Below, piece by piece: positions 20,700-31,999 of a stretch of 64,000 bases of DNA. Both the position numbers and the translations under genes were made by a program. A model generated the notes under the pieces. It was not told the origin of the DNA and did no database searches. It saw only the letters and a list, made by a program, of their open reading frames with translations. The stretch lies in assembly GCA_947579605.1 (NCBI GenBank), contig OX388320.1, forward strand, positions 310,001 to 374,000. The letters run 5' to 3'. The DNA comes from Athripsodes cinereus. Taxonomy: Eukaryota; Arthropoda; Insecta; Trichoptera; Leptoceridae. Each line of letters opens with the position of its first letter. Position 1 is the first letter of the stretch.

Positions 20700-23340
20700 T
20701 ACGTGTGCACCGACACAATTAATAAATTAATTAAACAGCATAGTCAAATTGTTTTATGATGAAAGTCTAAACATTATACCTATTGACTGCAAGAGGACGA
20801 CCACTGCAAAAAGTTTAGTTCCACCACTGGCAACATATCTACATTGTATGAACACTGAACTGACGTACAAGTTATTTACTTTCACCGCAGCTCACGGAGA
20901 TGCTGAATATGGAAATTATAAAGGATGATATTATATTTATTTGGATATACATATCTCCATCGGAACATTTTATCGGAAAGATGTGACGGGTATCTATTAT
21001 TGATAATAATGTATTATTCAGGATTTTGAATGTCGTGTATCTCATACAACTTACTACTTTGTTAACAATAAGACATTTCCAATCAAAGTTATAGCAATGT
21101 CTACTTGTTGTTGAACTGAACTATTGTTACTTCTGAGATATCATTAACATTTTATGGATGAACCTTTCGTAGAAAATGGACATTTGAATTAACAATTTCT
21201 CTAGAATCATTTAAAAAGTTGTAAACTACATTTTTTGAATATCAGTTTGTTGCTTTTTAATTCGGAAAACTTCATTTTAATTAAAAAAAATATATGTTAT
21301 TTTGAGTTGTACTAACACGTTAGTAATAATTTGACCATTACGTGTCGAAACATAGGTGACTTTAATACTTATTACGAATATTCAAAATACTGTTATTTGA
21401 AATTTATTTATTGCCAACATATTATACACATAGATTATATACATTTTTTTTGTATTCAACATAGTTCTTTCTTTCTTTCTTCTTCCGGCAAGGCACCCGA
21501 CACCGAGTGAATTCTGTATTGTACATAGTAAAGCAGGTACAATTTATGCATTAATTAACAGAACTAAATTTCAAAATACTTACATTTATTTATCGTCACT
21601 GCCAACGTCAACTCAATCAAAAAATATAATAAATATAAAAAAATAATTAAGATTGATTCAATCTAATCGTACTTGCTTCAAATTAATAAATTTTATTCAC
21701 GTATGTAAACTACGTTTTAAGCAGAAAATATATTTTCTTTCATAACCAGTGTTTCATTGTTGATAAAATCCCTTTCGGTGAATTTCTGAGGTAAAATCTC
21801 GATACATCGATGTTATGCAATTGACATCTCATCCCTGCTCTGGTCAGGCTGTGGTTTTCATGATAATTCTGACTTGTTTTTGCAATTTCACTTTGTATTG
21901 AGTTCAGCTTTCAATTTATCGACCCGCCCACTAGATGTGAATGTGTCAAACAACAGTTCAACACAACAATTCAAACATTAGAATTGACTACTTTGTAGCA
22001 AAAAGCTGTCAGTTATATATACTGTATATATAATATGTACGAGCATTCATTTCAGTATGATAATGGAACGCTAGTATTGCTTTCAGATAGCTACGTGAGG
22101 TGATTTCCATTACTAGTATGCCTATCATTATGATTGGTACAATTTTGTTTTCCATTTACCTTTGGTATTCATTATTGGATGGATGTGAAAATTTAGAATC
22201 CATTCATCATCGGCTATTTCCAACTTCCTTTTTTCTGGAGCAATATTATTTTTAGGAAGTTGAAATAAAACGCCAAACTTTTTAAAATTATATTTATTCG
22301 GGTCAATAGTTTGCTAATTTGGAAGCACGTGGAATCCGCTGAGGAAACATTATTATTTCATAAGTCTATAGTGCTGAATTATGCGGTACATTGAGGACAG
22401 CGATTTACTTTTGAATACAGTAAATATTGGCCTAAAATATGTTGACTATTCTAAGCTATTATGGATACTTAATAATATTATTCAAATCTTTACTGTTTCA
22501 GTTTTTTTAGAATACCTAATAATAATATTGTGGTTGATGCTAGATATTACACTCAATACGTGGCTTGAAACATAATGAATTCCTAACTTCAATACTTAAC
22601 ATAAATGTTTGAATAATGTAAGTGTAACGTTCCTGAAATGCCTCCAATCTGCTGTTGTAACCTTTGTCTAATGGGATTAGTTAAATGATATTCAAAATAA
22701 ACTCACCCCATACAAACATTACTATCGCTAGTTACCTACCAGGTATACGAGTATGTAGGTCCGTAATAACAACCTTTGGATACAACCACTGTGAAGGTGA
22801 TATTGATTTTTCATTGAATTTTCAATACGCGATTATTATTTTGTATAAAATTACATATTATTATTATCGTGTAAACTTTCAACTCAGGGTCAATGGCTCT
22901 GATAAATACAGGTTTATTTAGGTGTTATCAGAAAAACATCTCGCGGTTTTGAATATTATTATCAAAGAAATTTGGAAAGTGTAGAAGTAGTGTGAAATTT
23001 ATCGACCTTGTATAACATTTATCCATTACCTTAATTTGTTTTTGATAGAACGTTTGTAACCATTCGTTTGAGTTAATATAATGTATCACCAATTATTTTC
23101 TTACAGTTGTTGTATTATTTAACTAAGTAAATACGAGTAATACGATGATTGATAATATATATTTTTACAACAATTCTAACTCTAATAACTTTTACACATC
23201 TTTTGTATTTCATTTTCTTCTTATTTCGACTGAAAATTAGTTTTACTAATTTAGTGAATATAATTCCTTTAAATTTTTTTTATTAGATTTCTGTATTATT
23301 TTTACATTTTGATTGAAACGATAAACAAAACTGACATTAT
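20700..23340. other. AT-rich DNA, no gene recognised
   Basis: Short frames only. A CTTTCTTTCTTCTTCCGGCA patch lies near 21471. Nothing else is assignable. Confidence 0.4.
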
Positions 23341-23411
23341 TTTATAATATGAGTGTCCGAGGAGGACCTGATCACTCGTAAATGAGTGGATGGCCTTTAA
23401 AGACAGATATA

Positions 23412-23612
23412 GGTGTCCGAGGAATACAAGTAAAATACCAGTGTTCCTCAAATCTTACGTATAAGACAATTTATTTCTATAATTTAACGATGAGGCATGC
23501 CATCCATCCTGAATGTCTTATTCTTTTATAGGCACTAATGTGTATGTTATTATGTGTCGTTAGTCCACTGCCTACCCCACTTGTGGGATATGATGTGATG
23601 GTATAGTAAGAT
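23412..23612 (+). mobile_element. Family T LINE end
   Basis: It carries ACGATGAGGCATGCCATCC, TGAATGTCTTATTC, CCTACCCCACTTGTGGGATA and TGATGTGATGGTATAGTA. GTGTCCGAGGA occurs both at 23351-23361 and at 23413-23423, just upstream, a local direct repeat. Confidence 0.7.
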
Positions 23613-23817
23613 AACGACGAGGACCACCATGTCGTAATACACTTTTAAAACTAGCAGTTATACGATTATCTATCTATGATAAATATTAAAATAAAAATAA
23701 GGTTATGGGGCCATAAAAACAATAAAAATATTACAAGTTTATGTATCGGCATTATGACTACCACAACTTTTATCAGATAAGTTTTAATATTATCATATTG
23801 TGATAGTGTGTCTCGCT

Positions 23818-24045
23818 TTGTATTATTATTATTATTATTGTCATTTGCCAATGGAGCCATGAGCCAGGGGGCAATGCGCAGAGTTTCACCAAGAGCCATG
23901 AAGAAACGGAACTTGGCAAACGACTCCCATCCTGTCATAACTATCCAGGAAGTAAGAAGCAATAACAATAACGTCTGTGACTTACAACTTACAACATACA
24001 TACAGTACTCCACCATCCACCCTGCTTAACCAGCGGAGGGCAAAG
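23818..24045 (-). mobile_element. Retroposon-like block with AAT-repeat tail, unknown family
   Basis: A GC-richer block read on the minus strand (GTCGTTTGCCAAGTTCCGTT, CTCTGCGCATTGCCCC, TCATGGCTCCATTGGC) ends at an (AAT)n tail at 23840-23821. The sharp composition border and simple-repeat tail suggest a LINE or SINE 3' end. I do not recognise the family. Confidence 0.4.
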
Positions 24046-24241
24046 TCATAACCAATTCATAGATTATTTTTAATGGTATAATACTAACAATGTACGAAGT
24101 CAATAGATTGAGAACTGTTTTCAACGGATGACCTCATTTTCATAATACTCAATGACATTGATGTAAATTATTAGATAATTAATTGTAACTTTATGATTTC
24201 ACTTATTTTAACAATTTCTAGACATTTTTAAATAAAATATT

Positions 24242-24281
24242 TAAACTTACTTATACGACGTTTGTCGTATAAGTAAGTTTA
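24242..24281. repeat. Perfect 18-bp hairpin with GTTT loop
   Basis: TAAACTTACTTATACGAC (24242-24259), loop GTTT, then the exact reverse complement (24264-24281). It stands alone in AT-rich sequence without an adjacent tail, so it could be a MITE relic or chance inversion. Confidence 0.8.
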
Positions 24282-24289
24282 TCGTTTGT

Positions 24290-26280
24290 CGAGAATGCGC
24301 ATGTTTCGATAATTAAATAATTTCTTTTTTCCATTTCCATTTCATTAACTTGTTAATGCAAATGTAATAACATAATTTTTGTAAAATTATTACAAGATTA
24401 TTAGCGATTATTAGAATTTTAAACTACATTCTGATAGAAAACCTCATTAAAATATTGTTATTGTCTTACCACAAACTTACATCAATTTCGGATTGGTATT
24501 CTATACTTTTTCGTTTATTTTTCGTACTTTGACAAAGTAACTTAAATCGAGTCAATCGAATAGGTAACTTTTCATGACATTAGTAAATATTAATTAAAAA
24601 TAATAAAATATATATTTAACCTTTTTTTTACATTTATATAAATTTGTTGACATACCCAATATTGAAAGGGCCTCTCGTATTATACGACTCCCTGCTCGGC
24701 GGCAAGTGATGCATGTGTGAGGGTATCCTCCTAACTTTACAGGTCTGTGGGATGGGAGGAGGGGGAGGAATGTATTTCTTCACGGATCATAATTCCCACC
24801 CTTACAAAACTAACTCTTATGAAAAGTTCCTCGGAGTCAGGAGTGAATTCTTCTATTATTATTCTTGTTGCACACTATTCAATGGATTTTGAAAAAGCGA
24901 TTTTCATTGTTATTTTAAGCACGTGATTTACGTACTAAGTAGTAATGATTATGAATAAATTATGCTTGTATATAATTATTAAATATTTCTGTCAAACCTA
25001 ATAATTTTAATTAGGTATATTTATTTTATATATTTAGTAGATATCCTCAGCATTAAAAGAGTAACTCACTATTACATTAATCTGAAGATGAAAGCGCATT
25101 GCTTATGAAAGCTGGAACGCGTTCATTAAATCTTGTGGAAACATAATTTCCTGTTTTATAAAATAATTTAAACATGAACATTTACAAAGTATTATCGGAT
25201 GGCAGTACTAAGTATATATTTTTATAATTGAATGATTTTTTTTTCTATTTATTTATTTCAAAAACAGTAAGTAAATGTGCAAACAAACAATAAGATCAAC
25301 GTTATGGAATATAATAGTTTGTTGAATAGTATACGCCGCTCCTGTTTTAACATTATTCTTCCTGTAGATCCTTCTATAAGAGGCGATATTTCTTAGGGAT
25401 TTATAATTGTAATTGCATTATTCCTACATTAAAATCCGCTTATGTGCGTGTTGGGGGGTCGTCGGGGGCTTCCAGGTGGTATCTGAGACATAATTACAAT
25501 AGTACATATTATTATTATTATTAGATATATCGGTGTAAGTACCTACTTTGTGGTATATCCCACGGTGCATAAGTCATTCTACCAAAAGAAAGAGGGTGGA
25601 GAAGCTGTGTGTATGTAATTATGTAGATACAATGATAATATGGTGAGGGTGGGACACAGATGTAATAATATATTGTTCTGCAACATTTAACAAACTTATA
25701 TTTTAACTACATACAATGTCATAATTAATGCCAATCTATTTATAACAATTATTGTTGTTTTATCCGAGGTTTTATTGCAATTATTATTTATTATGCAACA
25801 ATTACTTTGTGTTTCGTCTTAGTTGGTGTTAGAACTGTCACAGAATTGATAGCTTCAAGGGTTCGAGTAATTTATGTATAATATTTGCATTTCAGCTAAG
25901 TGTAAGGGTTAGTATTTTATTTGTTGATTTCGTATAGGGTTGTAAATTACTATGTAAAGATGTTCTAACCTTCAATAAATCATAAAGTATTTCAAGTTTC
26001 CTTGTTTTCATAAAGCTGTCATTTGAGCTGCCCTGCAGTACGGGTTAGATAGAATTCAAATGCTTATCATTGTTTTTCTGATCTAAGCTGTAATCAAAGG
26101 TACAGTTATTCGATAGGTATTTAAGTATTTAGAAACAGAAAATAATCATATTCATGTAATTGCATATTGTTTCTTACATTTTGTATTTTTTTTTAAATGA
26201 ACTCATTATATACGCACCTGAAAGTATATCAGGGGCATATATATCTTTAAGTCATGACCACAAAGGCGGAATGTAAAGTA
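24290..26280. other. AT-rich DNA with one GC-richer patch
   Basis: 24660-24800 is GC-richer (GACTCCCTGCTCGGCGGCAA, GGGAGGAGGGGGAGGA) and unassigned. CTGAAGATGAAAGC near 25083 loosely recalls the hammerhead core but lacks pairing arms. Otherwise I see nothing. Confidence 0.4.
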
Positions 26281-26285
26281 ATAAT

Positions 26286-26615
26286 ATGAGTGTTGAGAAT
26301 ATTTCCGCGTCCACTCGACTGACTAGAGGTTTGTTGTTGCTTGTTACAAAGGCAACACCGTGTCAGAGAGTCGGGGAGTTCTCAAGGGATGCGGAGTGTG
26401 GACCCGTCGTCTCACTAACGACCCGCGAGAGAAGCAGTATACTGAGGAGTGGGAGGGAGTATATGCAAGATGTGCGAGGAATGAGTGATGAGGCGGTGAC
26501 GAGATGTGTCATCTCATCTCATCTCTGCTGCGACTCCTTGTTGAGGGGAGAGACGCTCCCGCGGGACCACAAGGGTACCACTATTCCTTGCTTGTTGTCC
26601 TTATTATTATTGTTA
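26286..26615 (+). mobile_element. GC-rich block with TTA-repeat tail, probable retroposon of unknown family
   Basis: About 300 bases are much richer in GC than all neighbours (ACCCGTCGTCTCACTAACGA, GACGCTCCCGCGGGACCACA) and end in (TTATTATTG)-type repeats at 26601-26622. A 117-codon frame begins at 26286, but its tail is poly-leucine from the repeat, so it is probably not a real protein. The structure (island plus 3' simple repeat) fits a truncated LINE or SINE. A CpG-rich promoter or exon is a weaker alternative. Confidence 0.4.
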
Positions 26616-26899
26616 TTATTATCTTCATCGACAATGTGATGCTTGGCTCCATCATAAATAATACCACATTCATACACATACATGGGTATATGTATACACC
26701 CCGTGCATGGCACGTGGATGCGGAAGTATCTACAAACTGGCGAAAAACTTTATATGGTATTTTTTCTTGAATTTTTTTCCTACGTGTCAACAAACTATCC
26801 AAGATATTATTATATTCAAGGGGTCTTATTCTTAGATTTGAGTTAAAATATTTAACTTTGAACAGATCTTTCCTGTTCACAAACCAAATAAAGCTTTAA

Positions 26900-28490
26900 A
26901 TAAAAAAAAAATAAGTATTGGAAAAAAACATTTGTTGACAAGTAGTATGAATTACATATTTTTTATGTTCATAATTATGTGATGCATTGCACACGGAAAG
27001 TGCAAGTCAAGGCCATTATATTGACACGGTAAAAGTTTGGTAAAGTGAACAAATCGCTATATAGCGATAATATCGCACATTTTTTTATTCATTTATCATT
27101 TTTTACGTATCGAATTCTCGGCATTCTTAGAATTTATTATATTTTTTGATTACTATATCGATATATCATATCGTTGTTAATGAAGTCATAATCTGCCATT
27201 GAGAACATGTACCCTATAATATTTCGGTAAAATTAGGTGAAAAAATAATTATAACAATTTTACTATAAGTAAAAATACAAGTCTTTGAAATACTTGGTTT
27301 TGAGTGGCTACATGTCCTGGAAGCAGTAGCAATGGATTTGTATTTTTGGAGCCAGTTTCTTGGCACCAAAATAAGACGTAGTTAAGATTACATATCTATG
27401 TATGTGTGTGAATTTGCTTCATTTGGCGTCTATTGAAAAATTATGTCACTTTTACATTATTGATTCTCATAACACAAAAAAGCTTAACATTACTGACAAA
27501 GATATCGATTTACTACAAACGTAATACTTGGTTTAATGTGACTATTGATTTCACGTTAAGAGTTCATGAAACAGCAATATTTTATCATTAATAATTTTGC
27601 AGTTAACGTACAACGTTCCTTTTTCTGTCAAACAATATTCATTGTAGTACAATATACATAACTCGTAAATAGTCGATAATTAATTAAACTGCTGTTTTGA
27701 ACTGAAAGGCAACTTATTGTTTGTTAAGGAGAAGTACTATTATTTATCGTACTACAGAAACAAAAGTATTAAAGAGGAAACTAAGTTATTATTATATACT
27801 TAATTCCATTCAGTTGTATTCTATAAATAATAAGAGCAAGTAAGTAAACTTCTGACTGCAAACAGTTTTAAGAAAGTGTAACAGTTAGTATCACATTGCA
27901 ATACAAAAGTATGAATAAATTTCTTCAACTCTACAACAATAATTATTATTTTTATGTGTATTATTGTTCTCTAGTGTAATAGTGCAGCAGTTTTTGTGAT
28001 TTTTCATTCTGTTGTCGTCTTGCTTCGACTGTCGTAGAAAACTTGGCAAATATGTAAACAAAACATAACACGTATGAACGAAAGGAGAATAACTCTTCTG
28101 GTTTTCTTCGTAGTAATTTAATAAAAAATATTATTTTTCTACGGTATTACTCTAACTCAAATTTTTGGTTCCCACTCCGAAAGCCATTGGGGCCATTCTC
28201 TCTAATCTTCTTTATATTCGTACACCAGATATTGGATTGTTTGGGAGTGCGTTTCTCAGTTGCATTCGAGAGATCTCCTCTTGCTCTACATATTTTCGCA
28301 TAAGATAATTACAGTAGCCCAAACTTTTTGTTGACAGTGGAATTTTGAATGATTTTCTTGATTATCTACGATGTTCCATGTCTCCTTCCAAACCTTAGTT
28401 AGATCTTATACTGATTTAGTTATATGGCACACTATTAATCATAAATCGGAATTTCGAAGTAAGGAGAGAGAATATATTTGTTGCAAAAGT
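26900..28490. other. AT-rich DNA, no gene recognised
   Basis: It contains ATCGCTATATAGCGAT at 27053-27068, which has the size and stem of the family H hairpin, possibly a decayed copy. Otherwise I see nothing. Confidence 0.4.
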
Positions 28491-28508
28491 GTTTAGTATC
28501 TAGGTCTC

Positions 28509-28748
28509 GTAGAGTTCCCGTGAAAGAAAAGGCCTCTGACTCCTTTCTGTAAGTTTTCAAGTAGCCTGTAAAAGGCAGGTATTCCTAAAACATCAGGTTA
28601 AAGACATTCAACATTTTCAGTTCAGCAATGAGATATGCCATGCATCCTAAATGTCTTGACATTTATCGGCTTGAAAAAGATATCCTGCATGTTTGTTTCA
28701 TGCAGTTAGTCCGCTGGCTACCCCACTTGTGGGAAATGCCGTGATGGC
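28509..28748 (+). mobile_element. Family T LINE end
   Basis: This near full-length tail copy has CTGTAAAAGGCAGGTATTCC, GCAATGAGATATGCCATGC, CATGCAGTTAGTCCGCTGGC, CCCCACTTGTGGGAAATGCC and GTGATGG. The simple-repeat tail has gone. Confidence 0.75.
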
Positions 28749-29183
28749 ATGTTTACATGTATCTAGTATTTTTTTTTTATTTAAGTCATTTTTTTAATAT
28801 TATGTATATATCACAATTGTGAATCAAAAAAGCGCTGTATGATATTATTTACGGCATGGAGTTTTAGCGTTTAAAGAGCAGTAGCGCAATTCTTTTAACA
28901 TTATTATGCAACTGTACTTTCCTTAGAATGGAGTTACCAAGTAAGTGATGCCTACATAGTCCACACCACATAGTGAGATAGCTTCTTACGGAGACATGTA
29001 CCTATTATATAAATTGAATTATATAATAATACACACAATTTCTTTTCATTCCGTCCCAGAGGAACAAACTCACACTGTCTACTTCAGCAGTGTCTTATTA
29101 TTTATTTATTATAATGTTAAATGAAATGTTTCAATTGTTTATTATAAAAATGATTCCCTTTTTAGTTATTTTGTAATTATTCT

Positions 29184-29320
29184 TTTTTATTTATTTATTC
29201 TTTTTGCACATCATCATTACATAACAGTGTTAACAAAATAATATAAATTTTTTAAAACTAGGACGATGTTTAGTGGCGAGATTATCACTTTAAAGTGATT
29301 TCTTCTCTCTAACCACGACA
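29184..29320 (-). mobile_element. LINE 3' end with 16-nt hairpin (family H)
   Basis: On the minus strand: GAAATCACTTTAAAGTGAT (hairpin at 29284-29299), AATCTCGCCACTAAACAT, a spacer, then AAAAAGAATAAATAAATAAA. The stem is ATCAC/GTGAT where other copies have ATCGC/GCGAT. Confidence 0.65.
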
Positions 29321-29357
29321 AATTGAGATAAACCTAATAAAAAAAATTGCTTACAAA

Positions 29358-29562
29358 AAGATAATTGAAAAAAACACACAATATGTAGTTAACTTCCAAA
29401 TGACTTTATTAACTTCGCGTACTAGTATTCGGAGACTCTCGTCTCCCAACTTTTTTACTAATCGCCTGATGATGGAGACGAGAGTCTCCGAATACTAGTA
29501 CGCGAAGTTAATAAAGTCATTTGGAAGTTAACTACATATTGTGTGTTTTTTTTCAATTATCT
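29358..29562. repeat. Palindrome P2: 89-base arms with hammerhead core
   Basis: Arms at 29358-29446 and about 29474-29562 are reverse complements apart from one base in an A/T run. The spacer contains TTTTTTACTAATCGCCTGATGA. It is almost identical to P5 at 45.3 kb, which marks recent amplification or exchange. To the right it continues into a conserved start of a reading frame. Confidence 0.9.
29462..29505 (+). ncRNA. Hammerhead ribozyme candidate (P2)
   Basis: TCGC (stem I), CTGATGA core, extra T, GGAGAC-GAGA-GTCTCC (stem II, six pairs), GAA, TACTAGTA (palindromic stem III), C, GCGA (closes stem I). All parts are in the right order and spacing. The weak point is the 15.1-16.1 pair, which is U-A here instead of the conserved A-U. 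The fold is likely, activity uncertain. Confidence 0.45.
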
Positions 29563-29566
29563 TGAA

Positions 29567-29662
29567 ATGGACTTCCAACAAGTACCTTCGGTCAACAACA
29601 TTAATGCTTACGAAAAATATACAAAACAATACACAACAAAAGAAAAAAAAAACCAAATTTTG
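29567..29662 (+). pseudogene. Conserved start of a Penelope-like element frame
   Basis: Five bases after the P2 arm a frame opens: MDFQQVPSVNNINAYEKYTK, and then stops after 31 codons. The same start on the opposite strand lies beside P5 (45271 leftward) and P4 (MDFQQVTSVNNI, 40018 leftward). A shortened form (MNFQQV) lies beside P6. Several copies preserving an ATG and its first 6-12 codons just outside a palindromic leader suggest this is the element's own N-terminus. No polymerase or GIY-YIG domain follows in the window, so all copies are truncated. Confidence 0.5.
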
Positions 29663-29946
29663 AAACTTATCCTTATCTGAATTCTTTTTTGAAACTACTC
29701 CAGTGCCATCTCAAAATCACTATGCCATAAAATATAAAACATTCGGAATAGGTGGCATATCTGTCGAATAAAAAATATCTCACGTGTCTCTTGTGGGATA
29801 ATCGAAAAATGAAGGACTTATTTTTTTCCTGCTTTACTAAGCGAATCTGTGTTGAGATGTGCTAGTGTTTACATATTGTGATTATAGTTTTCTATTTTAT
29901 TATGACGGTACTTCTGCACACAGGAAAAGGAAGTCATATTGTCACA

Positions 29947-29976
29947 TAGCATAGCACAGCACAGCACAGCACAGCG
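29947..29976. repeat. Microsatellite, CACAG repeats
   Basis: There are five to six consecutive copies of the pentamer. Confidence 0.8.
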
Positions 29977-30124
29977 TAACGTACTACTAAAACAGTTTTA
30001 TTCTTCTGCTGCAGCAAACTTCCTTAGAAACTTCGCTTGCTAAGGAACTTTTAAGAGATATTATGAATGATGAATGCTTTGTAACATTTTAATAAATAAT
30101 ATAGTTATCTTATCACCATCATCA

Positions 30125-30260
30125 CCGCATATTTATTTATTTATTCATCATAAACGGCACATTGGCCATTGATATAACTAAGTATACATACAAAACCAAA
30201 ATATAAAAACATTAGCACAGTGGAAGTAAATAAAATCAAAACATATCAAAAATCAATTAG
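30125..30260 (-). mobile_element. Jockey-like LINE 3' end
   Basis: The minus strand ends ATGGCCAATGTGCCGTTTATG then AATAAATAAATAAATA. The terminus type is that of the LINE at 1-3311, strongly diverged. Confidence 0.5.
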
Positions 30261-30270
30261 TTGATTACAA

Positions 30271-30680
30271 AGATGATATCCCACAAAATGGGGTAGCCAT
30301 CAGACCAGTTGCATGTCATAAGCAAGTAAGCCGTCTTTTCCGTGCCAATAAAAAAAATTAAGACAATATTATAATAATTGACAACCGGTGTGGCGCGGAG
30401 GCTAACGCACTTGCCTTCGAGTTACGAGGTCCCGGGTTCGATTCCCGGCCAGGGCAAAATGAAGAATGACCTTTTTCAAATTGTCCTGGGTCTGGGTGTT
30501 ACATGTATATGTGTTGAGTGCATTGTATATATGTGTATCGCCGTGTTAGTACCCATAATACAAGATTCAAATCTTAGTTTGGGACTAGCTCGGTCTGTGT
30601 GAATTGTCTATACATGTAAAAAAAAAAAATATGGGTGACAAACCTCATCGCTAAACTAAAGATGAAAAATGTGTTTATTT
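30271..30680 (-). mobile_element. Family T LINE end, split by a SINE
   Basis: The 3' part at 30271-30375 (complement of CTACCCCATTTTGTGGGATA, TGCAACTGGTCTGATGGC and TTGGCACGGAAAAGACGG) is continued at 30632-30680 (complement of GCGATGAGGTTTGTCACCC). The tRNA-type SINE between them inserted later. Confidence 0.7.
30383..30629 (+). mobile_element. tRNA-derived SINE, family A, full length
   Basis: It begins with a tRNA-like head: an A-box-like GTGGCGCGGAGGCTAACG near 30390 and a perfect B box GGTTCGATTCC at 30435-30445 within CCCGGGTTCGATTCCCGG. A unique body (AGAATGACCTTTTTCAAATT, GGTCTGGGTGTTACATG) follows, then GTGTGAATTGTCTATACATG and a poly-A tail (30618-30629). The internal RNA polymerase III promoter and A tail define a SINE. 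Other copies lie at 42.9 and 46.7 kb. Confidence 0.85.
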
Positions 30681-30689
30681 TTGTGGACC

Positions 30690-30843
30690 AAAAATTTTCC
30701 ACATGTGGCAGGAGTAATCCACATCCATTAAGAGCGACAGTCCGCTAGAGTCACCGCTTTTTATGTTGCGCTTTTTATGGGATCGAACCACAGACCCCTT
30801 GTTCAAGAGGCCGATACTCTACCTCCAGGCTACCGACGAACTC
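30690..30843 (-). mobile_element. tRNA-derived SINE related to family B, different body
   Basis: The minus strand has the family B head (GAGTTCGTCGGTAGCCTGGA, GGTAGAGTATCGGCC, B box GGTTCGATCCC at 30778-30788). The body (CATAAAAAGCGCAACATAAA) is unlike the 34.2 and 53.7 kb copies. It is therefore a chimera or a sister subfamily. Confidence 0.7.
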
Positions 30844-31270
30844 ACTGTGTCGTTGTTAAGTTAGTAGAGATTGACAATGTCCTAACAAGACGAATGACGT
30901 ATCTCTCGTTAACAAATCGAATAGTAGGATAAAACATTAGTTTTATTTATTTCGTTTTAAAGTATTATCTAGCGTTTGCAAAATATTAGCAATGATCTTA
31001 TATTCAGCTCAATATTATAGGAATAATATTATATTGTGAAAGAGGGTATCCAAGTGGCCAATTATCTTGTGGTCGTAAAAAATCTTTTTGGGTAATTTTT
31101 ATTACACTATTAATTTCAATTTTAGTTAAGTAGGTATGTGTGATCGCAGGAGATGCTCACGGGTTATTAATTAACGGCACCGTATACAAATCGTATTATT
31201 ATTGTTATGGAGTAGCATTCGTTAGAATGGAACCAAAAAGGAATAATAAAAACTAAGCAACCTCCTGCAG

Positions 31271-31364
31271 TGTAGAGGACAGTTTGTATGTTTCTTACAT
31301 ACAGCTGATCTGCTGGCTACCCCACTTGTGGGATATGCCGTGATGGTATAGTAGTAGTAGTAGT
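31271..31364 (+). mobile_element. Family T LINE end, severely truncated, with TSD
   Basis: AACCTCCTGCAG at 31259-31270 is repeated at 31365-31376. The 94-base insert keeps GTGTAGAGGACAGTTTGTAT, CAGCTGATCTGCTGGC, the CCCCACTTGTGGG hairpin, GCCGTGATGGTATAG and five TAG repeats. This proves that the family moves as a retroposon and that the 3' end alone is enough to be found inserted. Confidence 0.85.
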
Positions 31365-31379
31365 AACCTCCTGCAGACG

Positions 31380-31840
31380 TTAGGTATATTCTGAAACAAG
31401 ATACAATAATTACGCTACATCATTATTAAATGCAAATAACAATGAATAGGTAGGTACTACCTAAACAGGTAAATGTAGCTTCTGTATTTCTCAAGTAAGT
31501 TTTACTTTTGTACATGCAGAATGTTGTTCACAATAATAATTATTATTCCGTTTGTAGGTTAAATAATTATTTATTGTGAATTGTGTGCTTTTGTTCAGGT
31601 AGTATGTCGCATACAGATATTGTTTGTAAAAGCTCGTGCAATACAATATAACTCAACTATGCAAGTGTCCACGTATTTTGTATCCAAATGTATATCAGTT
31701 TTAAATTCGGTTGCACAACGCTAGAGGGCATATCACAGAGATGGGCAGATATACCTATCTCGTTTTATTTTGTTTGGACTGTTAATTCCTTTTTCCCTTC
31801 GCCCTGAAACATGCCTTTAGAAAAACAAGATATTAATATT
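31380..31840. other. AT-rich DNA, nothing assignable
   Basis: No frame or repeat of note. Confidence 0.4.
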
Positions 31841-31845
31841 GCTAT

Positions 31846-31992
31846 CTTTCTATACCTACCCTCACGCCGTACTGCAAGTGGGGTAAGTAGAGAGAAGGAA
31901 CGCCATATAAACCAATCCTTACATATTTTATTCGCTTCCTCTACATTCATACAATTTCTCATATACGCACGTCAATTTCTCTTACTTAACAA
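31846..31992 (-). pseudogene. LINE C-terminal fragment, family R
   Basis: The minus frame encodes MRNCMNVEEANKICKDWFIW and then a frameshifted copy of the CTTACCCCACTTG...GGCGTGAGGGTA end. It matches the last third of the 43.9 kb copy. The upstream border lies near 31992. Confidence 0.65.
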
Positions 31993-31999
31993 AGGCTGT

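Noticed and set aside
23666..24029. Protein genes on both strands (116 and 73 codons)
   Set aside because: Poly-N and poly-L come from the simple repeat, the two frames overlap, and no domain is seen.
25080..25130. CTGAAGATGAAAGC as another ribozyme
   Set aside because: Core-like start only; stem I partner and clean stem II are missing.
26286..26639. 117-codon protein gene
   Set aside because: The C-terminus is poly-leucine from the TTA repeat; no domain, no splice or polyadenylation context.
30383..30460. Functional tRNA gene at the head of SINE A
   Set aside because: The same head with the same body and A tail recurs at 46.7 kb; it is a SINE, not a tRNA gene.
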